A stretch of 64,000 nucleotides of DNA from a bacterium 1XD8-76 (GCA_003611955.1 RAZE01000002.1:186001-250000), one strand, 5' to 3'; positions 9,192 through 16,846 are shown, numbered from the stretch's first letter. Translations and numbers: made by a program. The notes: generated by a model from the sequence alone, not told the origin.

Positions 9192-9220
9192 ATCATACAA
9201 AAGGATGTCCGATTTGTCAA
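9192..9220 (-). promoter_or_regulatory. Promoter of the TIR gene
   Basis: On the minus strand TTGACA and TATGAT are separated by exactly 17 bp, 40 bp before the TIR start codon. It is a near-consensus sigma-70/SigA promoter, so the TIR gene is likely expressed constitutively and independently of the prophage. Confidence 0.75.
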
Positions 9221-9381
9221 TAAAAGCGATTCTTTGTAAATTAAGGAAATCTTAAATTTGCAAACTGTTGAAAAAAGTCCATAAAATGGAGAAATTGCCG
9301 TATATATCAGTGCCTCATGGCATTTTATGTTATGCTTAAATGGGAATAAATTTATTAAAATTCAGAACGGTTAGCAACAAG

Positions 9382-10503
9382 TTAGCGACAAATCTTATTA
9401 ATCTCTACCCTTAATTCCTCAACAGTCCGGTGCCCGTATTTCAGATCGGTAACATCGTTCCCCAAGGCATGTCCCATGAGCATTTTCTTGGACAGTGTGT
9501 CAACATGGTACTTATCACAGAGCCAGGAAAAAGTATGCCGGCAGTCATGCGGAGTGTGGCCGGTTATTCCGATCGCCGAAAGAGCATCGCTGAATTCTGC
9601 CCTGAATTTTGCTGGCGACAGGATAAAGAGCGGGTTATCTTTCCGGATAAAAGGAGTGATTTCCTTATTGAAAGGGACGATCCTGTTTTTACTGGTCTGG
9701 GTTTTCACGCCGCCGCGGAAATACTGGCTGTCAAAATTGATCTCCATTTTATGGTACGCAGATACACGGAAGCCGCTGTAAATCATAATGAGGACCGCCT
9801 GTAATATTTCATTTTCGCCAGCACATTCCCAGATTTGAGATAGTTCTTCCTCGGTAAAGGGAACTCCTTTTTCGTCGTCATCGGGCGTGTTAATCCTTAC
9901 GTGGTCCGCATAATTCCGGTCGCACAGGTCATGCGAATAGGCATAATCGTACATCTGCCTAAAAAGGTTTTTGATGTGTTCCTTTGTTGCATGCTTTTTT
10001 TCACAGTTGTCTATCACCTTCTGAAGATCCTCTGTCCTGAGTTCACGAAATGGCCTGTCATGCAATGTCTGGGAGTGTTTATATGCGGATTTGATCGCAT
10101 AGACAGAGGATTTTGAATAGTTTCTGGTCTTGTCACGCTCATATTTATAGGAAAAATATTCCTCGTATACTTCTGAAAAGGTTTTGTATGTAGCGGCCAG
10201 GCGGGTGTTGTTATTGTAGGAAGCGATAATTTTGGCTATAACATCATTCTGGCGGTCAGACGGCTTTATTTCAGTAGACAGAAAATCCTCAGCATCAAAT
10301 GTCCCATCTTTATATTTCATAAGTGCGTAGAAGCCCGTATACCAGTCTGGGACATAGCACAGGGCCTGGGGCATAATGGGCGATCCGTTTGCATTGAATT
10401 CTGTGACCGGGGGATATACGCCGTATGGGTTAGTACGTTTCCCACTCAGCTTTTTGATGCTGCCAAAACCGTTGGGGAGTTTGGGATGTTTTTTCTTTGC
10501 CAT
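9382..10503 (-). CDS. int: Phage tyrosine integrase
   Basis: A 373-residue tyrosine recombinase that would integrate and excise the prophage. The N-terminal arm-type and core-binding region precedes a catalytic domain with Arg in YSGFRVSAY, Lys in TSKNRIVPF, HDCRH, GHALG and the nucleophile in LKYGHR near the C-terminus. The start has AAGGAGG 7 bp upstream. It is transcribed outward toward the host boundary, as expected for an integrase at the left end, and a 16-bp palindrome lies upstream of it. Confidence 0.92.
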   Translation of the reverse strand: MAKKKHPKLPNGFGSIKKLSGKRTNPYGVYPPVTEFNANGSPIMPQALCYVPDWYTGFYALMKYKDGTFDAEDFLSTEIKPSDRQNDVIAKIIASYNNNTRLAATYKTFSEVYEEYFSYKYERDKTRNYSKSSVYAIKSAYKHSQTLHDRPFRELRTEDLQKVIDNCEKKHATKEHIKNLFRQMYDYAYSHDLCDRNYADHVRINTPDDDEKGVPFTEEELSQIWECAGENEILQAVLIMIYSGFRVSAYHKMEINFDSQYFRGGVKTQTSKNRIVPFNKEITPFIRKDNPLFILSPAKFRAEFSDALSAIGITGHTPHDCRHTFSWLCDKYHVDTLSKKMLMGHALGNDVTDLKYGHRTVEELRVEINKICR

Positions 10504-10547
10504 ATCGCCCTCCTTTTGGGCATAAAAATGTTCGGCACATGCTTATA

Positions 10548-10563
10548 GTTGCGACGTCGCAAC
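10548..10563. repeat. Perfect 16-bp palindrome between the integrase and a mini-ORF
   Basis: GTTGCGACGTCGCAAC is perfectly self-complementary. It overlaps the -35 element of the rightward promoter and lies 45 bp upstream of the leftward integrase gene, so it is placed to be an operator for both. The cognate protein is unknown. Confidence 0.7.
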
Positions 10564-10577
10564 AGAATTGATATAAT
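10549..10577 (+). promoter_or_regulatory. Promoter of the hydrophobic mini-ORF
   Basis: TTGCGA and TATAAT are spaced by 17 bp. The predicted start site is about 10584, giving a leader of about 40 nt before the mini-ORF. The -35 lies inside the palindrome at 10548-10563. Confidence 0.65.
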
Positions 10578-10622
10578 AGTCATGTTACCGCCCCTAGACT
10601 GGTAAAGAAAGGGGGTGTCATC

Positions 10623-10709
10623 ATGGAAATACTTATTACTTTTTTGATCGCCGTTGCGGCTGGTGTAGCTTGCCACTACATCATCAAATGGTTAGACGGC
10701 GATAATTAG
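10623..10709 (+). CDS. 28-residue hydrophobic peptide, type I toxin-like
   Basis: A small ORF beginning MEILITFLIAVAAGVACHYI and ending in a short charged tail, essentially one membrane helix. It has a strong SD (AAAGGGGGTG), its own promoter and a strong terminator about 50 bp downstream, so it is a self-contained transcription unit. In the leader, CGCCCC (10589-10594) can pair with GGGGTG (10612-10617) and mask the ribosome site, a pattern known from type I toxin mRNAs. Similar mini-ORFs are common in Clostridia prophages; toxicity is inferred, not shown. Confidence 0.6.
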   Translation: MEILITFLIAVAAGVACHYIIKWLDGDN

Positions 10710-10761
10710 CCGGTAACTAGCCTATGGCTTTAGTCCCTGCCATTCCAAAAGTGGGAATAGA

Positions 10762-10793
10762 AAAACCCGGAGCTGGTACCTCCGGGTTTTTTG
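10762..10793 (+). terminator. Intrinsic terminator of the mini-ORF transcript
   Basis: AACCCGGA and TCCGGGTT form a strong hairpin followed by six T residues. A smaller hairpin (ATTCC/GGAAT, 10742-10757) precedes it. It would also shield the leftward PIN operon end from read-through. Confidence 0.85.
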
Positions 10794-10893
10794 TTTGCCG
10801 TCACCATGGACTACTCATTACTTTTTTGCCTATCGGCATTATAGCATATGCATAATCTGATTGCAATATTCCCTGGAGATTTTATTTTCAATA

Positions 10894-11481
10894 TCATTTT
10901 GTCAATAGAGCAGCATTTGCAGTATAAAGATGGATTTGATCCATAGTTGAGAAATCACTATCATCCGAAATGACATTTAACTTATTTTCTTTTATGCAGT
11001 TTTGTAGAATTGCATAATCAAATGTATCACAACGGTGATTCTGAAGATTATTTACAAATTGTTCCAGAGTGTTATATGTAAAATTAAAATCAAGAATCGT
11101 ACATATATTTCTAACATTAGATAATGCTGTGGATAGATTCCTTTTCATTTGATTCCGTTCATGTGGTATTTTACGGAAGTCCTTAATTGACCAGTTTGCT
11201 TCAGGATGATTTAACTCATATAAAGCGAATTCATTCTTTTCAATTACATGAAGCATTTCTGTAATATTGTAAACAGAAGTATAGAGCGGGTTACCATCAG
11301 AAACTAATTTATCTACAAAATCAAAGTATGGAGTAGCCCGCTGTTTGTCATGTGGTTTTGATACATTCGTAAATCTAGGATAAGAATACCAATATAAAAC
11401 GTTGGTATCTAAAAAGAATTCTTTTTTATTATTTATGGAAGCAAATGTTGTCAGATCCGTAATAGATGCACACTGCATCAT
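10894..11481 (-). CDS. PIN-domain nuclease, last gene of the STAS/HATPase trio
   Basis: A 195-residue PIN-like protein, a fold that cuts RNA (or structured DNA) using a cluster of acidic residues. Candidate metal ligands are the Asp of FFLDTNVLYW near residue 24, Glu in YNITEMLH, Asp in CDTFDYAIL and the Asp pair in VISDDSDF. Its start overlaps the STAS-like gene's stop by 4 bp, so the two are translationally coupled. It is AT-rich compared with the phage genes around it. As the only visible effector enzyme of the trio it would be the toxic output, but no antitoxin of the usual VapB type is present. Confidence 0.78.
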   Translation of the reverse strand: MMQCASITDLTTFASINNKKEFFLDTNVLYWYSYPRFTNVSKPHDKQRATPYFDFVDKLVSDGNPLYTSVYNITEMLHVIEKNEFALYELNHPEANWSIKDFRKIPHERNQMKRNLSTALSNVRNICTILDFNFTYNTLEQFVNNLQNHRCDTFDYAILQNCIKENKLNVISDDSDFSTMDQIHLYTANAALLTK

Positions 11482-11831
11482 AAAATCACCTTCTTTGGTG
11501 TATTATCAATAATATTATTGATTTTGGTGATGTTTTCTGGATGCTGTGATACCATCTCCGCATTCTCGATTGAAGTCTGAAAAGTATCTGATCCAACTGG
11601 ACTTATGTTTTTGATTTGTATAGCACGTATAGTATCAAAACCATAAACAAGTGCCAGGGCAGCGAAGCTGTAATTAAAAAAAGGAGATGCAAAACGAGTG
11701 ATCCCATTGAAATCAACGACTATATTGTTTGCATGTGAAGACAATAATTTTTCCAGATGTTCTTTTAATACAAGCCCTTTTGTTTTGGATGCAGCTTCAT
11801 TAGTAATGTTTGAAACAATTATAGTATTCAA
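11478..11831 (-). CDS. STAS-like protein (DUF4325-type)
   Basis: A 117-residue protein with the STAS-like core NIVVDFNGITRFASPFFNYS: a beta-strand ending in Asp, then a Ser-containing helix start, the position phosphorylated in SpoIIAA-type anti-sigma antagonists. It overlaps both neighbours by 4 bp (HATPase gene upstream, PIN gene downstream). By analogy with partner switching it could be the phospho-substrate of the adjacent HATPase and could gate the PIN protein. That pathway is inference from gene order and fold. Confidence 0.7.
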   Translation of the reverse strand: MNTIIVSNITNEAASKTKGLVLKEHLEKLLSSHANNIVVDFNGITRFASPFFNYSFAALALVYGFDTIRAIQIKNISPVGSDTFQTSIENAEMVSQHPENITKINNIIDNTPKKVIL

Positions 11832-12688
11832 GATTGCTCCTCCTTTAAGATATAAATATGTTCTCTATCTGCAGTAATAATGACTGTAATCAGAGTGCCG
11901 AGTACGTCATATGGCAAACGAACTTCTTCTCTGTTTTTAGAATGATTATAGTATACATCATTAGAAAAAATAATCAAAGAGCCATTGTTTAATTCGGTAA
12001 AATCTTTTAGGTCTGCCATACCGAGCCCGCGAGGTGCTCCATCTGTCATTTGTTTTGTAGAATTTCCACGTTGTAGTGCCCATTTTATGGCGTCTATAGA
12101 AGTCATGCTGGAATTTTGCTGTTTTACTAACCGAGGGATGCCGGTTCCTGTATCACATACAGAAAAGATTAATTGATTTTTATTCGGCATCCAGTGTCCA
12201 CAAGCAAATACCCCGCAAGAAGAGTTGGAATGATCGGTTGCATTATTGAATATCTCATAAATATTCTTGAAAAGCGAATCCCTGCAGTCAGGGCTTAATG
12301 TAATCGGAGCTAAATCTAAGATGTTATCTATATAATTTATAAGATTGCAATCATCAAGGTTTACTTTTGTGAATGGTATTGAATTAGGGTTTGTATAATT
12401 ATATTTATTGCCAGAATAGTAATTATAGAAACCTGAATTTTTAAAATAGTTCATAACTTTTATATTATGCGGAGAACGAATATTGACACTTTTTCCCCAC
12501 TTTTTGGCCATAGCCATTAATGCACCAAAATATGCAGTAAAAGCAGGGGCTAAAAATTGGCAGTCTTGAAAATCCAAGACAATAAGAGGTTCTTTGCATG
12601 CATATATTTCATATTGAAGTTTAGCCAAGAATTGGTATGATCTTTCAATTATATTTAATTTATTCGGTATGGTAATTATCTTTTCCAT
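11828..12688 (-). CDS. STAS-HATPase fusion protein (GHKL ATPase, anti-sigma-kinase-like)
   Basis: A 286-residue protein. The N-terminal third is STAS-like (LIVLDFQDCQFLAPAFTAYF). The C-terminal part is a GHKL ATPase fold with an N-box (YEIFNNATDHS), G1 (VCDTGTGIP) and a G2-like GLGMADL. No histidine-kinase dimerisation domain or His box is seen, so it resembles SpoIIAB/RsbW-type kinases more than a sensor kinase. The ribosome site upstream of 12688 is weak and AT-rich. It is the first of three genes joined by ATGA overlaps. Low GC and position behind the repressor suggest an acquired lysogenic-conversion module. Confidence 0.75.
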   Translation of the reverse strand: MEKIITIPNKLNIIERSYQFLAKLQYEIYACKEPLIVLDFQDCQFLAPAFTAYFGALMAMAKKWGKSVNIRSPHNIKVMNYFKNSGFYNYYSGNKYNYTNPNSIPFTKVNLDDCNLINYIDNILDLAPITLSPDCRDSLFKNIYEIFNNATDHSNSSCGVFACGHWMPNKNQLIFSVCDTGTGIPRLVKQQNSSMTSIDAIKWALQRGNSTKQMTDGAPRGLGMADLKDFTELNNGSLIIFSNDVYYNHSKNREEVRLPYDVLGTLITVIITADREHIYILKEEQS

Positions 12689-12746
12689 ATTTTTAGATTT
12701 TATTATGTATTTTAATACTTTATCTTCAATATTACTTTAAAAATCT

Positions 12747-14084
12747 TTATTGATTTTTGCTTCCGTTCAAATTCTCGCGCATCTTCTCACTGATACGATA
12801 TTGTTCAGCATCCGGAGTATCGATAAATTCAACAGTCTTGTCAAAGTTATTTTTGGATGACGTCTTTGCTAAATACAATTTATTTGTTTTTCCAGATTTT
12901 TCTTTTTTTATTTGAAGGCTACATCTGAGAAAATGTTTTAAAACTTCCCGATCATCTTCGGTTACATGGAGGGCGTCATACATTTTATTTTGCAGACATC
13001 CAGGATTATCTTTTATATAGGAGAGAGCAAGGGTTGCAATTCTTTTATAATCAGTATAGTATGACCGTATTTCATTATCATTGTCAGGATAATAGGCATT
13101 TGCATCTGAGCAAATTTGGATAACCCTCTCGACATCATCCCATTTTCCGAGACGCATATACATTTCAGGACCAATATCACGGCAGTTAATGACAGGCGGC
13201 AATTCTCCATCATCTTCTTCCAGACAGAATCTGCAAAATTCTTTCAAAAGAGGGTATGACTCTTCACATGCCTGTATTTTAGCTTCAATATCTTTACTTG
13301 AATCAATCAAAGAAGATAGTTCATAAAACTTACCGATAAATTCATCTGGACCCACATGATAATCATAAGATTTATTATCATAAATCGTGAGAGTTTGGAC
13401 AGTATGATTTGTGGAATCTATTTGTGTGTATGTTTGAGGAACATATTTAGAAGCATAAATATCGTATTGTTCAATTAAGAAATTCTTATTTTCTGGTGGA
13501 AGAAGCATATTATTTTCGTACATCTTCCGAAAAGTATTTAAATGTTTTACTTTTAATTCATTTTTGGTAACTGAATTTATTTCATGTTCTAAATTTCTGG
13601 TTATTGCTTGATTTAATATTTCAGTTTTATTGTCTTGTAATTTACGCAAGGTACTCTGTACGGGCTGTTTTAAACGAAAACCTAAACTATTTAAATCATT
13701 TTCAGTATATGTGGAGAGTTTATTGAGTGAATCAATAGCCATATCGTATCTGCGTAATACGACACCAAGGTTATTAGAGCTATTTATGAGATTTATGCTG
13801 TCAGTTAAAATATCTATTGATCTTTTGACCTGTTCCTTTTTGATGAAAAGATTTTGCGCCTGCTCATGAGATGTTTGAATACTTTTATCCCTCTGAGAGT
13901 CTTGCATGATATTACCATCTTGAGATGCTTTATGTTTGCTATACAAATAAAGGATGCCTAAAACAAGAAGAATTGCACCGATTATTATGATTACAGTGAA
14001 ATATTCGCTTATTATTCCCAACAGTATCAGGGCCGCGATAATACCTGATATAGAGAAGCCTTTTTTCTTTTTGTTTTTTGCCAT
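12747..14084 (-). CDS. Two-TM membrane protein of unknown function in the lysogenic operon
   Basis: 445 residues: a lysine-rich N-terminus, a hydrophobic region of two membrane helices (about 10-48), then a long soluble, probably helical cytoplasmic domain. Near the C-terminus a segment NPGCLQNKMYDALHVTEDDR resembles a winged-helix. I do not recognise the family. The start has GGAG 7 bp upstream. It lies between the repressor/ImmA-like pair and the STAS-HATPase trio on the same strand, so it is probably co-expressed in lysogens. A role in superinfection exclusion or as membrane partner of the trio is possible but unproven. Confidence 0.6.
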   Translation of the reverse strand: MAKNKKKKGFSISGIIAALILLGIISEYFTVIIIIGAILLVLGILYLYSKHKASQDGNIMQDSQRDKSIQTSHEQAQNLFIKKEQVKRSIDILTDSINLINSSNNLGVVLRRYDMAIDSLNKLSTYTENDLNSLGFRLKQPVQSTLRKLQDNKTEILNQAITRNLEHEINSVTKNELKVKHLNTFRKMYENNMLLPPENKNFLIEQYDIYASKYVPQTYTQIDSTNHTVQTLTIYDNKSYDYHVGPDEFIGKFYELSSLIDSSKDIEAKIQACEESYPLLKEFCRFCLEEDDGELPPVINCRDIGPEMYMRLGKWDDVERVIQICSDANAYYPDNDNEIRSYYTDYKRIATLALSYIKDNPGCLQNKMYDALHVTEDDREVLKHFLRCSLQIKKEKSGKTNKLYLAKTSSKNNFDKTVEFIDTPDAEQYRISEKMRENLNGSKNQ

Positions 14085-14121
14085 AATTTTTCTCCAGAGT
14101 AAAATGTTGCTTTTGATATTA

Positions 14122-14538
14122 CTACATATCTTCGCTATATAGCCATTTAGACTCTATATGTCTAAAGTAAAGCTCAGGCCCATAAAGTTCCATCATGATT
14201 GCTGCTTCCTTTTCTTTTTCCCTTAGAGCCTTCTGAATCTTTTTACGCTTCTTTTTGGATTGTTTAATTCGTTCTTCGTATATGTTTACTGGTGCAGGAA
14301 TAAAGTCCTCAGGCACTTTGAGCCCGTGAGCTTGCGACTCAATGCTCTGTACATCCGATTTTTCAAAGTCCCCGCTGTCAATATGTTTTAAGGCGTGCTC
14401 GTAAGCTTCAACCTGTCCGTCTTGGGATAATTTTGCGTTGATCAAGACAGTGTAGGAGCCATCTTCATTTTGCACCACCATTTCTTTTCCCGGGGACGGA
14501 AAATTAACCAGAAAGGTATTAACATCCGGTGTCGTCAC
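14122..14538 (-). CDS. ImmA-like protein without a canonical HExxH motif
   Basis: 138 residues downstream of, and overlapping, the repressor gene, the place ImmA/IrrE metalloproteases occupy in ImmR-ImmA phage switches. The segment AYEHALKHIDSGDF resembles the ImmA helix, but the HExxH zinc motif is degraded to HALKH, so proteolysis is doubtful. A Lys-rich coiled coil follows (about 93-110). It may bind or modulate the repressor rather than cleave it. This family assignment is from memory and moderate. Confidence 0.5.
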   Translation of the reverse strand: MTTPDVNTFLVNFPSPGKEMVVQNEDGSYTVLINAKLSQDGQVEAYEHALKHIDSGDFEKSDVQSIESQAHGLKVPEDFIPAPVNIYEERIKQSKKKRKKIQKALREKEKEAAIMMELYGPELYFRHIESKWLYSEDM

Positions 14539-14953
14539 TGTTTCCGCGCTCCTTTCTCTTTAAGGCTAGAGCCATGTTATGTAATGCTTTCAGGTCTTCC
14601 GGGTCAGCATCCCTAGTAGCATCGAACAGCATCCGGAGTTCTTTGTTCTCGAAGATTTCCTGCGCCGCTTTAGCAGTTTCTTCATTAATATAATATCCAT
14701 TATCAGATTCAAGGTGACTGCTATCATTGTTTCTTGAATCATGTCCTTCCAAATCTTCTCTACCAATTAAATAATCGAGAGAAATATCAAAATAATCGCA
14801 AATCTGTTTTTTGATTTCGTCATTTGGAGTACTCTTTCCGCTTTCATATAAGGAAACAGTAGATTTTACAATTCCAAATTTTTCTCCGAATTCGGTTTGA
14901 GTCATATTTGCTGATAAGCGAAGACTTTTTATTCTGTCTGCTAGATTTGCCAT
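14519..14953 (-). CDS. Phage repressor, XRE-family HTH
   Basis: A 144-residue protein with a cI/ImmR-type helix-turn-helix (MTQTEFGEKFGIVKSTVSLY, about 19-38) and an acidic C-terminal helical domain. It has no RecA-dependent LexA-like peptidase domain. It is divergent from the Cro-like gene across a 180-bp control region with repeated GTTGAAG elements, so it is the likely lysogeny repressor. The start has GAGGGA upstream, and its 3' end overlaps the ImmA-like gene by 20 bp. Confidence 0.85.
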   Translation of the reverse strand: MANLADRIKSLRLSANMTQTEFGEKFGIVKSTVSLYESGKSTPNDEIKKQICDYFDISLDYLIGREDLEGHDSRNNDSSHLESDNGYYINEETAKAAQEIFENKELRMLFDATRDADPEDLKALHNMALALKRKERGNSDDTGC

Positions 14954-15132
14954 GTTAATCCCTCATATAAGTTGAATAATTTTAAACATATTATATATTA
15001 TATTTTATAAAAATTGAAGAAATAAAAATAAAGTTGCAAAAACTTCAACAAGCGGGTTGACAGAATAAAAAAGTTGAAGTAATATAAACATAGATGTTGA
15101 AGAAACACAAACCTCAGAAAGGGATTGAGATT
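14954..15132. promoter_or_regulatory. Divergent lysogeny control region with GTTGAAG operators
   Basis: This AT-rich region separates repressor and Cro genes. The heptamer GTTGAAG occurs at 15073-15079 and 15096-15102 and inverted (CTTCAAC) at 15043-15049, with near-matches at 14971 and 15014. The inverted pair 15043/15073 brackets the rightward -35, so binding would block the early promoter. A TATAAT on the minus strand (14997-15002) could serve the repressor promoter. Confidence 0.7.
15057..15085 (+). promoter_or_regulatory. Early rightward promoter
   Basis: TTGACA at 15057-15062 and TAATAT at 15080-15085 have 17-bp spacing. A GTTGAAG operator lies in the spacer immediately before the -10, consistent with repression by the divergent XRE protein. 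It should drive the Cro-like gene and the early operon. Confidence 0.7.
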
Positions 15133-15387
15133 ATGGATTTAACACTATTGAGAGAAGAGCGAATACGGCGCGGGGTTACTCAGGAAAAATTGGCAAAAAG
15201 TCTTGGTTTTAAGGATAAGAGCAGTTATTGTCTTATCGAAAATGGAAAGACATCAGTTTCTGTAGAAATTGCCAATAAAATAGCTGTTAATCTCGGACTA
15301 CCCAAAGATATTTTATATAAAATTTTTTTTGCACCGGAAGTTCAAGAATCTTCAACTGATAATATTATAACTCATGAAGGTGAATAA
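15133..15387 (+). CDS. Cro-like XRE-family HTH regulator
   Basis: 84 residues with a helix-turn-helix at the N-terminus (VTQEKLAKSLGF...SYCLIENG), the first gene of the rightward early operon. The start at 15133 has AGAAAGGG upstream; the in-frame ATG at 15094 lies over operator sequence. It probably competes with the divergent repressor for the GTTGAAG sites during lytic entry. Confidence 0.8.
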   Translation: MDLTLLREERIRRGVTQEKLAKSLGFKDKSSYCLIENGKTSVSVEIANKIAVNLGLPKDILYKIFFAPEVQESSTDNIITHEGE

Positions 15388-15415
15388 GAAAATTCCAATA
15401 TACCAACAAAGATAG

Positions 15416-15447
15416 CCTTCAACATACTTTATAAGATACGTTGAAGG
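15416..15447. repeat. Operator-like inverted repeat downstream of the Cro-like gene
   Basis: CCTTCAAC and GTTGAAGG form an inverted repeat with a 16-bp spacer. The half-site matches the GTTGAAG motif of the lysogeny switch. No T-run follows, so a distal operator fits better than a terminator. Another CTTCAAC copy is at 15350. Confidence 0.55.
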
Positions 15448-15490
15448 GATTCAAAATGAGAGGAGCTTAACAGAGAGGAGGTATGAGAAA

Positions 15491-15661
15491 ATGAGAATAT
15501 TTTGGAAATTGGTTTTCAGATTGATAAAAGTTTCAAAAAGAGATTATCTGAAGGCGATCCAATCGGGCAAAAATGTCTATATTGTGGATATTCATAAGTT
15601 TGTTTCTGTGAAAGAAGAAATGGCCGAATGGGAAAACGCTTTTAGAAAAGCAAAGGCGTAG
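15491..15661 (+). CDS. Small early phage protein, unknown
   Basis: 56 residues, beginning MRIFWKLVFRLIKVSKRDYL. It has a basic amphipathic N-terminal half and a helical Glu/Lys-rich C-terminus. AGAGGAGG lies 9 bp upstream of the ATG. It sits between two HTH genes of the early operon. No family recognised. Confidence 0.55.
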   Translation: MRIFWKLVFRLIKVSKRDYLKAIQSGKNVYIVDIHKFVSVKEEMAEWENAFRKAKA

Positions 15662-15699
15662 GGCTATAGATGCAAAAATTTAGTCTGGAGGATACAAAA

Positions 15700-16173
15700 A
15701 TGGCAAATATAACAGCGAAAACCAGTTCTAACGTGTTTTATAAAGCCCGTTGCGAGGCGGCAAAATATAATGAGCAGTTGAGCAGCCGGGAGGGTGCGGC
15801 GGAAATAATGGCTATCGAAAAGGGAAGGTTATACCGGATCGAGAAAGGGAATACATATCCTTACCCGGAAGAGATTCGTATGATGGCGGATCTGTACAAT
15901 GCCCCGGAGCTGGAGCATTATTACTGCAAACATATTTGTCCTCTGGGAGCGGACATGCCTGAGGTGGAAGTGACAAGTCTGGATCGGGCATCGCTGAAAA
16001 CGGTGTCAATTATCCGAAAGATTGAAGATGCCAAGAATAATCTTCTTGACATCACGGAGGATGGCGTTATCGATGAGTCGGAAAAGCCGATCTTGAATAA
16101 TATTCTCCAAACGTTGGACGAGTTTGAGAGAGCGGCACAAACCCTGAAATTATGGGCAAAGAAAAATCTGTGA
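15700..16173 (+). CDS. XRE-like HTH early regulator
   Basis: 157 residues; an HTH-like segment (SREGAAEIMAIEKGRLYRIE, about 28-47) is followed by NTYPYPEEIRMMADLY, then a Cys-containing segment and a long C-terminal helix. The start at 15700 has GGAGG 9 bp upstream; the ATG at 15670 has no SD. It is likely a DNA-binding early regulator. Confidence 0.7.
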   Translation: MANITAKTSSNVFYKARCEAAKYNEQLSSREGAAEIMAIEKGRLYRIEKGNTYPYPEEIRMMADLYNAPELEHYYCKHICPLGADMPEVEVTSLDRASLKTVSIIRKIEDAKNNLLDITEDGVIDESEKPILNNILQTLDEFERAAQTLKLWAKKNL

Positions 16174-16185
16174 GGAGGTGATCAG

Positions 16186-16371
16186 GTGAGCGAGAGAGTA
16201 CCGTTGGCGGAAGCAGCAAGAATCCTCGGGATGTCACAGCAGGGAGTAAGGGAGCACATGAAGAGAAACCTGTTCCCGGTTCCGATCGGATATGTGACAA
16301 AACAGGGGAATAAATGCCAGTATCACATTTACAGGGAAATGCTGAACAGGCATTTGGGAAAGGAGGCGTGA
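16186..16371 (+). CDS. Small excisionase/MerR-like HTH protein
   Basis: 61 residues with the sequence PLAEAARILGMSQQGVREHM, an AlpA/excisionase-type winged helix start. It starts at GTG with GAGGAGGTGAT upstream. The size and place suggest an excisionase or replication-control protein; the specific role is unknown. Confidence 0.7.
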   Translation: MSERVPLAEAARILGMSQQGVREHMKRNLFPVPIGYVTKQGNKCQYHIYREMLNRHLGKEA

Positions 16372-16372
16372 G

Positions 16373-16549
16373 ATGGCATATTACAATATCTGCCAGTATT
16401 GCGGCGGGACGCTTGATCCGGGAGAAAAATGTGACTGCAGAGAAGAACCGATGTATGGTGGCATCCAGAAACGGAGCCTGACTGAAGAAAGGAAACCCTA
16501 TGTTAAAAAAATCATTTACCAGCCTGCGTACAGCAGGAAAAGCAATTAA
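16373..16549 (+). CDS. Small zinc-ribbon protein
   Basis: 58 residues beginning MAYYNICQYCGGTLDPGEKC with two cysteine pairs (CxxC and CxC) that could hold zinc. GGAGGCG lies just upstream, and the ORF starts immediately after the previous stop. It overlaps the next gene by 50 bp in another frame. Confidence 0.6.
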   Translation: MAYYNICQYCGGTLDPGEKCDCREEPMYGGIQKRSLTEERKPYVKKIIYQPAYSRKSN

Positions 16550-16766
16550 AAAAGCGACGGGAGCAGTCCTGATTATTTTGATGGAGCTGTTTTACAGCCT
16601 AGGTATCACATATTTTGTCGCCAGATGGGCGATAGCATATGCCTATGCTGTCAGAGGATACGAAGCTTATGGCGGGGAGTACATATTGATCCTCATGACA
16701 TTCGGGTTCAGCTTCGGTAGCATACATGCTTTTTTCAGATCATTGAGGGAGGAGGGATGCCTGTGA
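16500..16766 (+). CDS. Small two-helix membrane protein
   Basis: 88 residues with a basic N-terminus and two hydrophobic segments (about 21-45 and 60-77). GAAAGG is upstream of the ATG. It lies in the early operon; no family recognised. Confidence 0.6.
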   Translation: MLKKSFTSLRTAGKAIKKATGAVLIILMELFYSLGITYFVARWAIAYAYAVRGYEAYGGEYILILMTFGFSFGSIHAFFRSLREEGCL

Positions 16767-16846
16767 AGAGCTTCACAATATGGAAAAAGAGCACTCAGCA
16801 AAAAGCCAGAGCGCCCTACAGACACCCATATTGTAGCAGTTCTTAA
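16757..16846 (+). CDS. Possible 29-residue ORF
   Basis: It begins MPVKSFTIWKKSTQQKAR and ends CSSS. GGGAGGAGG lies right before the ATG. It overlaps the end of the membrane-protein gene. Only the ribosome site and position support it. Confidence 0.3.
   Translation: MPVKSFTIWKKSTQQKARAPYRHPYCSSS

Noticed and set aside
9153-9381. A tRNA or a recognisable attL core at the left prophage edge
   Set aside because: No cloverleaf seen; a core cannot be identified without the right end, although TTAGC is repeated near 9371-9386.
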